A DNA stretch of 64,000 nucleotides from Chrysomallon squamiferum. Taxonomy: Eukaryota; Mollusca; Gastropoda; Neomphalida; Peltospiridae. The stretch spans positions 4,143,565 through 4,207,564 of the forward strand of contig CM022671.1 of the NCBI GenBank assembly GCA_012295275.1, written 5' to 3'. Positions within the stretch are counted from its first letter, which is position 1. The number at the start of each line of letters is the position of its first letter. Below are positions 59,372-64,000 of this stretch, piece after piece. The notes beneath the pieces are model-generated. The model was not told the origin of the DNA. It made no database searches and saw only the letters and a program-made list of their open reading frames with translations. A program made the position numbers and the translations under genes.

Positions 59372-61389
59372 TATGTTTAAAGTTTGACCAAGTATTCATC
59401 CTTATTTATCTCCAAACTCTATAACAAGAACAAGAACAAGAACAAAAACAAGAATAATAAAAAATAAAATAAAAATAAAATAAAAATAAAATAATAATCA
59501 AACAAAAGTGTACTTAATACTTTCTTCTTCAAACGTTTGATACGATGACTACTTATGACTACAGTTCTGTGCCTGTAAATTAATTGATTAACAAATTCAG
59601 TATTTACTTTGAACATGTCCCAACACTTCAATGTTTGTAAACCCCCCCACCCACACACACACATATATGCACTGACTAACAATGATAACAAGAAAACAAG
59701 GATGACATTTTAAAAAACATTCCAGCTTCATGCTCCTATAAAAGTGACCAGAAATTGGCAATTTTCCAACAAAGTGCATGCATGATAAAACAAACAACTA
59801 TAAGTTTGCTGTGTCCGTAATAAAACAATGTAAGAGAGAAGACACATTATTATCTGTTAGGAATGTGTTAGATGTGTTAGAATGATTAACAGAATATGTT
59901 GGGATAAATTATAAGGTAATACACCTGAAGTTGTAAGTATGCATTCTACAATAAAATGATTCTGTATACAATACAAAATAAAAAATAATGAAAAATAAAA
60001 AAATAAAAATTATGATTGGAATATCTAAGAGATTACAATGGTAAGAGTAAAAGAATTTGGTGTTGGAAAGCTAAAGGATATTTATAATAATAATAATAAT
60101 TTAATAAATGAATATATAAATAAAAATCATCATCATAATAATAACAATTTCAATAACAGTAACAATAATGATGATGATGATGATGATAATAATTTATAAA
60201 TTTTAAATTATAAGACAGGTACAATACTATGGGGAAAAAAACCAACAACAAATAAATCTAGATTTATTGTAATTACTACTTAATTAAATCTGATTATGAT
60301 GTAAATAACTCACATAAAACTGTAATGTGTTTTAATATGCTGTAACAAGGAACAATACTGAAATATTCCACATAACAACTTGTAAATCCAATATTTTAAA
60401 TGATGAGTTGCTATGACTGATAATTTACACAAAGTGAATATGCTATAACACTCCTTAAAGAATTGATAACACACACACACAAACACCAAGAGAGACCAAA
60501 ACACACACACAGACACATCCCACCCACACACACACACAGACACTCATATGTATTTTTGAAATGGTATGTAATTTTGAGTTTACAGTTTCAACTGAAAAGA
60601 ATCTGAACAGTTTGTGGATGTGTATGATTGATTAGTTTTATTTTCCTTGTGATCACAATCGTGACATTCTGAAGTAATTGTAACTGATTATTGCTGTCAT
60701 GTGATTGCACCATGTTATATTATATTACATGCAACATATATGCTCAAATCTTGAACTTTTTTTAAAGTATTTTTGTACTTTCTACTTATTTCAGTTTAAA
60801 AGAGAGCGAAAAAAAATAATGGTAAATTTGCTCCTAATATGCATGTTTATATGCATGCAAACACACCACATTTACACACAAACATAGAAACACAAAAAAA
60901 TATATAATTATAATGTAATATGGGGTACATGCAGTATGACACTGAATAATGTAACATGGTACAGTGATAGTACAGTATAAGGGGGTTGTGAGTTTTAAAA
61001 AATAGCATTATATAGTATGTTATATAATAGAATAGTAAGCTGTTACAAAGCAAGGTGGTGTACATAAAGATAAATATGCAGGCAAGCAGGGCAGTATCAA
61101 GCTGGGATTTAAAAGTGGTGATATAAAGCATTAAGATGGTCTTTTCTGAGAAAGTTTGCATTTCCACTGACAATATTGAAAATTACCTGCAGGAAGGACC
61201 AAGTTTTCATAACTGGTATTTGGAAAAACTAGGTTTTCATATGATTCAGGTCGCAATGCAGTGGCGATATTACTTCGATTTTGTTCAGCAACAAATATGG
61301 GAAGGTCTTCATAATGGGAAAAATGTTTCAGTGCAAATGATATTTTAAAAACAAAAATCCATAAACCTTACTAGTTAAAAAATAATTGA

Positions 61390-61465
<76 letters not shown>

Positions 61466-64000
61466 TAAATTAAATAAAAAAAAAAAAATGTATATATATA
61501 TATATATTTGACATTTTTTTTTTCAAGTTATCAAGAGAAAAATATTCAAGTATTTACATTTTTTATTTTTAACTGGGTTTAACTTTACAAATATTTGAAT
61601 CATGCAGAAACACTAAATATAATGAAAGCAATATTTGAAATAATATATCTAACTATCTATTTTTTGTGTTTACAAAACAGCAATGGCTTAAGCTATGAGG
61701 TAAAAATAAATAAAGAAAGAACACCCCTAAGCCTAATCAACAATTGGAAAAAGCTGCTCTGTCTAAAAAATACAGTTACTGTGGTGGCAAGAAATAGAAT
61801 AAATACACGTCAATAATAGTTTTACTTATAGCTAAACACCAACATTTACTGTTAATAAAATGTCTTTTGTATTATTTGATGATATCAGTATGTACATAGA
61901 AAAGAGAAAACTCAATTAATGGACAAGTAATAGTGTCATATTGCTGTGATACTTTTTTATTAGCAAACACTGGTATCTTGAAAAAAAAAAAAAAAAAAAA
62001 AAATTAAAAATTTAAAATGTATTTAGATTAATTGTTCTCAACACCACAGGTACACTTTTAAATTATTTAAAAATATGAAGCAGCATTTCCTGAATAGCTG
62101 ACCTCTATGCTAAAATCTCTAAACTGACACAGAAGTATAAGTAAGAAGCAATTTTGTAAGCTAAACTGTAACTTGTAAAATTTTAATGTTTTAAATTTTT
62201 TTTTTTAAATTAACAAGCTGATAATTTCATTATACTGAATGTAATGAGATAAAAAAAATAATAGCCTGTATTTTGGATTTAAATCACACTGATTTTAACT
62301 GATGCTGATGTTTTTTCCAATCAGCTCTTGTTAACTACTAGTAACTTGATGAACTTTCTTCTTACACAAAAGTATAAATAAAATAAGCACTTAAAAATTA
62401 ATTTTGACTTTCAATTTTCATTACTAATAAGATTAGTTTCTCAGTGATACACCTCGCAATTCAATGTTCTGATTTCAAAAAAAAAAAGAAAAAAAAAAAT
62501 CTTTACCTTTTTTCTTGAAATCGACAGCACTGTAGTCCATTTGTTTTGCACTTTCCTGTGACGATGCTGACGCAGTCGATGCTGACGCAGTCGATGCTGG
62601 CACTGTCTTGCCATGCTCAACCTTGGAGTAGACATTATCAGAAACATAAGCCGATGGTTGACTGGCTTTCACTGGTTGAGCTTGAATAATAACAGGTGAA
62701 ACAGTGTTCACAAGGTGACCGCTCTTACTCACTGCCTGCGTAGTCGATGTTTTCACAGGCTGGGTTGGGTGTGACATTTTTGGCTTAACATCGTCCTTTT
62801 TGACGTTTACTGCGATTACAGTTTTGAACTTGGGTCCAGTATTTTGGGCCAGAACGTTTACATATGAATCTTTAGGGGCAGCAGTCACAGGCTTCTGAAC
62901 CGAAGGAAGGGTAATCTGAACTCTAGGTTTTGCTTCTGGTGCAGTAGGTTTCTGTTCTGAACCTGCACTAGGTTTTGGTTTCAGGAAAGGTTTCTCGACA
63001 ACCTTTTCAGCTTTTATCTCTGAACTCTCAGGCCTTGTAACTTCAACTTCAGTGTACAAATCCTCATCAGCGTCTGTGGATAAAATAAAAAACATAAGTA
63101 ATATAGAAAAAAAAAATTTGTGTAGTAATGTCAATTGTTTCACAAAAAGTGAAAAAGTAAAAGTAAGTCTTATTAAGAACATAAATGTAAATATCTTCCT
63201 TTTTTTAAAAATAAATATTATTCTCTTTTGTTGAAGATGTCTCATAAAAAGGAAAATGTAGATGTTAACATTATTAAAAACATAAAATACCATTTTTATG
63301 TAAATATCTTTTGTTTGTTAAATGATTATTAATAATATTGTTATGACATAAAGACATTATATTCTGTATATATCAAGTTAACTATATTTTCTAATTAAAA
63401 TTAAACAATTTGTTTTTAAAGGGAGAAAATTTATGATAAAAAATACTTACTTGGTTTACCTGTAATAACTGTATTAACATAAGGCTGGAAAAAATAAAAT
63501 AAAATAAAAAGATAACAACAACAGCAAAATCTGATTATGATGATGATGGTGGTAACAAAATAAAACAAAACTACAACAACCACAACTAAAAATGGAATTA
63601 AACTTTAAAGCATTAAATAAATTGGGTAGATATATATAAAAATGGATCAGTAATTATAACAAATACCCCTTTATCCAAAAATCTAAATATTTTAACTAAA
63701 CATTTTTTTACAAAATAAAATAAAAGCATGATTACAAACACAAATGGAATAATAAAAAGATAATTGATGTGTCCCAGCAAATAATTTATTACAAAATTTG
63801 TAATTGATTTTAATGTACTGACATAATTCAGAATTAAAATACAAGTTCGACTATTCACAATAAGGCTACATATTTCAACAAGTTAGTGTCGAGAATATCA
63901 AAATTTGCTTACATCTTCGTAGTTGATGTTGACATACTCTGCCTCACTGTCTTTAAGCATTTCTTCACACAAATCTTTAACCACCAGATGTACCAACTCA
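55551..64000 (-). CDS. Unidentified tyrosine-motif-rich docking-type protein, C-terminal part (gene span, 10 exons; 5' end outside window)
   Basis: Ten GT–AG exons on the minus strand join in one frame to 491 residues plus TAA. The product is low in hydrophobics, rich in Pro/Ser/Thr/Lys/Val and without a transmembrane segment. It has 14 tyrosines. Seven are YxN (YVNI, YVNT, YVNV, YENL twice, YDNV, YSNK), the motif bound by GRB2-type SH2 domains when phosphorylated. Three are YxxV (YTEV, YSKV, YSAV). The first 29 residues form a helix-like segment (ELVHLVVKDLCEEMLKDSEA) that might end a PTB-like fold, but this is a guess. Known proteins of this style are IRS/DOK/FRS2/GAB adaptors, LAT and tails of immune receptors; I do not recognise an orthologue. 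Real coding status is strongly supported by phase consistency over ten exons. Confidence 0.85.
56117..56179 (-). CDS. Docking-type protein exon with the YSNK motif
   Basis: 63 nt between CTTTTTAG and GTGAGA, phase 1 at both ends. It encodes DIPYSNKGTLSHVKCFESSD plus I, including the last YxN motif. Confidence 0.85.
56506..56515 (-). CDS. Docking-type protein, 10-nt microexon
   Basis: AGTGCAAGAG between a long polypyrimidine tract with CAAATTTTAG and the donor GTAAGA. It enters in phase 0 and leaves one base, exactly bridging its neighbours: it gives SAR and the first base of Asp. Without it the downstream exon would shift frame and hit TGA after twelve codons. Confidence 0.75.
57003..57430 (-). 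CDS. Docking-type protein, exon with QVKSQPV repeats and a YDNV motif
   Basis: 428 nt between CCCTTCAG and GTACGT, 143 residues. It has four tandem 7-residue units (PVQVKSQ type), a Gly/Ser spacer, then LFDKINRLSGSLRRTSPTER and SQYDNVAIQSGPKKGF. LRRTS fits a PKA/basophilic kinase consensus; YDNV is another YxN site. Confidence 0.88.
57276..57359. repeat. 21-bp coding tandem repeat (4 copies)
   Basis: GACCTG.ACTGGTTGACTTTT on the plus strand, four adjacent 21-bp units at 57276, 57297, 57318 and 57339, the last diverged. On the minus strand it encodes QVKSQPV repeats. Confidence 0.97.
57980..58025 (-). CDS. Docking-type protein, 46-nt exon
   Basis: Between ATTTTAG and GTTTGT. It encodes EGDAPAIPDRKYNPQ plus one base of a split codon. 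PAIPDRKY resembles a proline-rich SH3-type ligand, but this is weak evidence. Confidence 0.7.
58402..58445 (-). CDS. Docking-type protein, 44-nt exon
   Basis: Between TAGCTAA-type acceptor (TTTTAG) and GTTGGT. It encodes ANLKSAAPVSATNLE with correct phases (1 in, 0 out). The donor is weak; the exon rests on phase agreement with both neighbours. Confidence 0.7.
58446..61186 (-). other. Intron of the docking-type gene (2.7 kb)
   Basis: AT-rich, with (TA)n at 58758–58787, (TG)n at 59331–59365, CA-rich runs near 59645 and 60470–60540, and GAT/AAT triplets near 60085–60195. No exon was seen on either strand. Confidence 0.65.
61187..61306 (-). CDS. Docking-type protein exon with twin YENL motifs
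   Basis: 120 nt between CATTATGAAG and GTAATT, phase 1 at both ends and therefore skippable in frame. It encodes DLPIFVAEQNRSNIATALRP then SYENLVFPNTSYENLVLP, two near-identical YENL sites eleven residues apart. The plus-strand frame over it is a shadow. Confidence 0.85.
61307..62506 (-). other. Intron of the docking-type gene (1.2 kb)
   Basis: AT-rich. It holds (AAT)n at 61388–61463, a TA run at 61490–61506 and a poly(A) run at 61980–62003. Confidence 0.7.
61388..61463. repeat. (AAT)n microsatellite
   Basis: About 25 uninterrupted AAT units. Confidence 0.98.
62507..63073 (-). CDS. Docking-type protein, large Pro/Lys/Val-rich exon
   Basis: 567 nt between ATCCACAG and GTAAAG, about 189 residues. 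Motifs in order: LYTEVEV, DSYVNVL, AYVSDNVYSKVE and DYSAVDF, separated by Pro/Lys-rich, predicted disordered spacer (KPRVQITLPSVQKP, PVIIQAQPVKASQPS). A 15-nt tandem repeat near the 3' end gives STASASTASAS. The open frame runs past the donor into the intron, but that tail is low-complexity. Confidence 0.9.
62563..62600. repeat. 15-bp coding tandem repeat (2.5 copies)
   Basis: GATGCTGACGCAGTC repeated inside the large exon, encoding an Ala/Ser/Thr-rich five-residue repeat on the minus strand. Confidence 0.95.
63451..63484 (-). CDS. Docking-type protein, 34-nt exon (PYVNTVITGKP)
   Basis: 34 nt between a CCAG acceptor and GTAAGT, leaving one base of a split Asn codon. It carries one YxN motif (YVNT) and little else, so it behaves as a one-motif cassette, though it is not frame-neutral alone. 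Confidence 0.82.
63913..64000 (-). CDS. Docking-type protein, first visible exon (partial)
   Basis: Donor GTAAGC ends the exon at 63913; it continues past the window edge. It encodes a helical, amphipathic stretch followed by EYVNINYED, the first YxN motif. Confidence 0.82.

Noticed and set aside
61136-61348. 70-residue plus-strand frame
   Set aside because: Antisense shadow of the minus-strand exon with the YENL motifs.

Overview
The window is AT-rich animal DNA with introns: GT–AG splicing, long introns, dense microsatellites and homopolymer tracts, and protein families found in animals. Degenerate dispersed repeats near 7.6, 17.0, 31.3 and 32.2 kb resemble a short repeat family I remember from gastropod molluscs. 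A mollusc, probably a gastropod, is therefore my best guess, but this is inference.

Three protein-coding genes can be rebuilt exon by exon with consistent phases. (1) Positions 170–2076 (+) hold the last five exons of an RBM5/RBM10-type splicing factor: acidic linker, C2H2 finger, G-patch and conserved C-terminus. The gene starts left of the window. (2) Positions 11479–45812 (+) hold a complete type II regulatory subunit of cAMP-dependent protein kinase (PRKAR2). Its 13 constitutive exons encode 395 residues: docking/dimerisation helix, RRKS autophosphorylation site and two cyclic-nucleotide-binding (CNB) domains. (3) Positions 55551–64000 (–) hold the last ten exons, 491 residues, of a disordered protein rich in tyrosine motifs. 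Seven of its 14 tyrosines are YxN, the GRB2-SH2-type motif. I could not name it. It looks like a phosphotyrosine docking protein or receptor tail. Genes 2 and 3 converge on a 6–9 kb region of repeats.

The most unusual feature lies in the 7.2 kb PRKAR2 intron between the exons ending at 37459 and starting at 44704. It holds at least three in-frame microexon candidates (24, 24 and 21 nt) and a fourth weaker one. Three sit behind the same duplicated scaffold of a short leader, a long T-tract and an 'ACTAG-like' acceptor. Each would insert 7–8 mostly basic residues into the beta4–beta5 loop of CNB-B. Without an insert that loop is 7–8 residues shorter than in vertebrate RII. With one, the protein is 402–403 residues, close to the 404 of human RII-alpha. 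This looks like an array of alternative, possibly mutually exclusive, microexons in a cAMP-sensor domain.

Other points: a perfect CRE palindrome (TGACGTCA) 172 bp upstream of the PRKAR2 start codon; a 42-nt symmetric exon that carries exactly the RRKS site; a 10-nt frame-essential microexon in the minus-strand gene; a 64-bp-arm hairpin at 7007–7143; a reiterated motif in a GC-richer island at 8.2–8.95 kb; several GC-richer, homeodomain-site-rich islands inside PRKAR2 introns; and many degenerate tandem repeats. I saw no tRNA or rRNA gene, CRISPR array or intact transposon.
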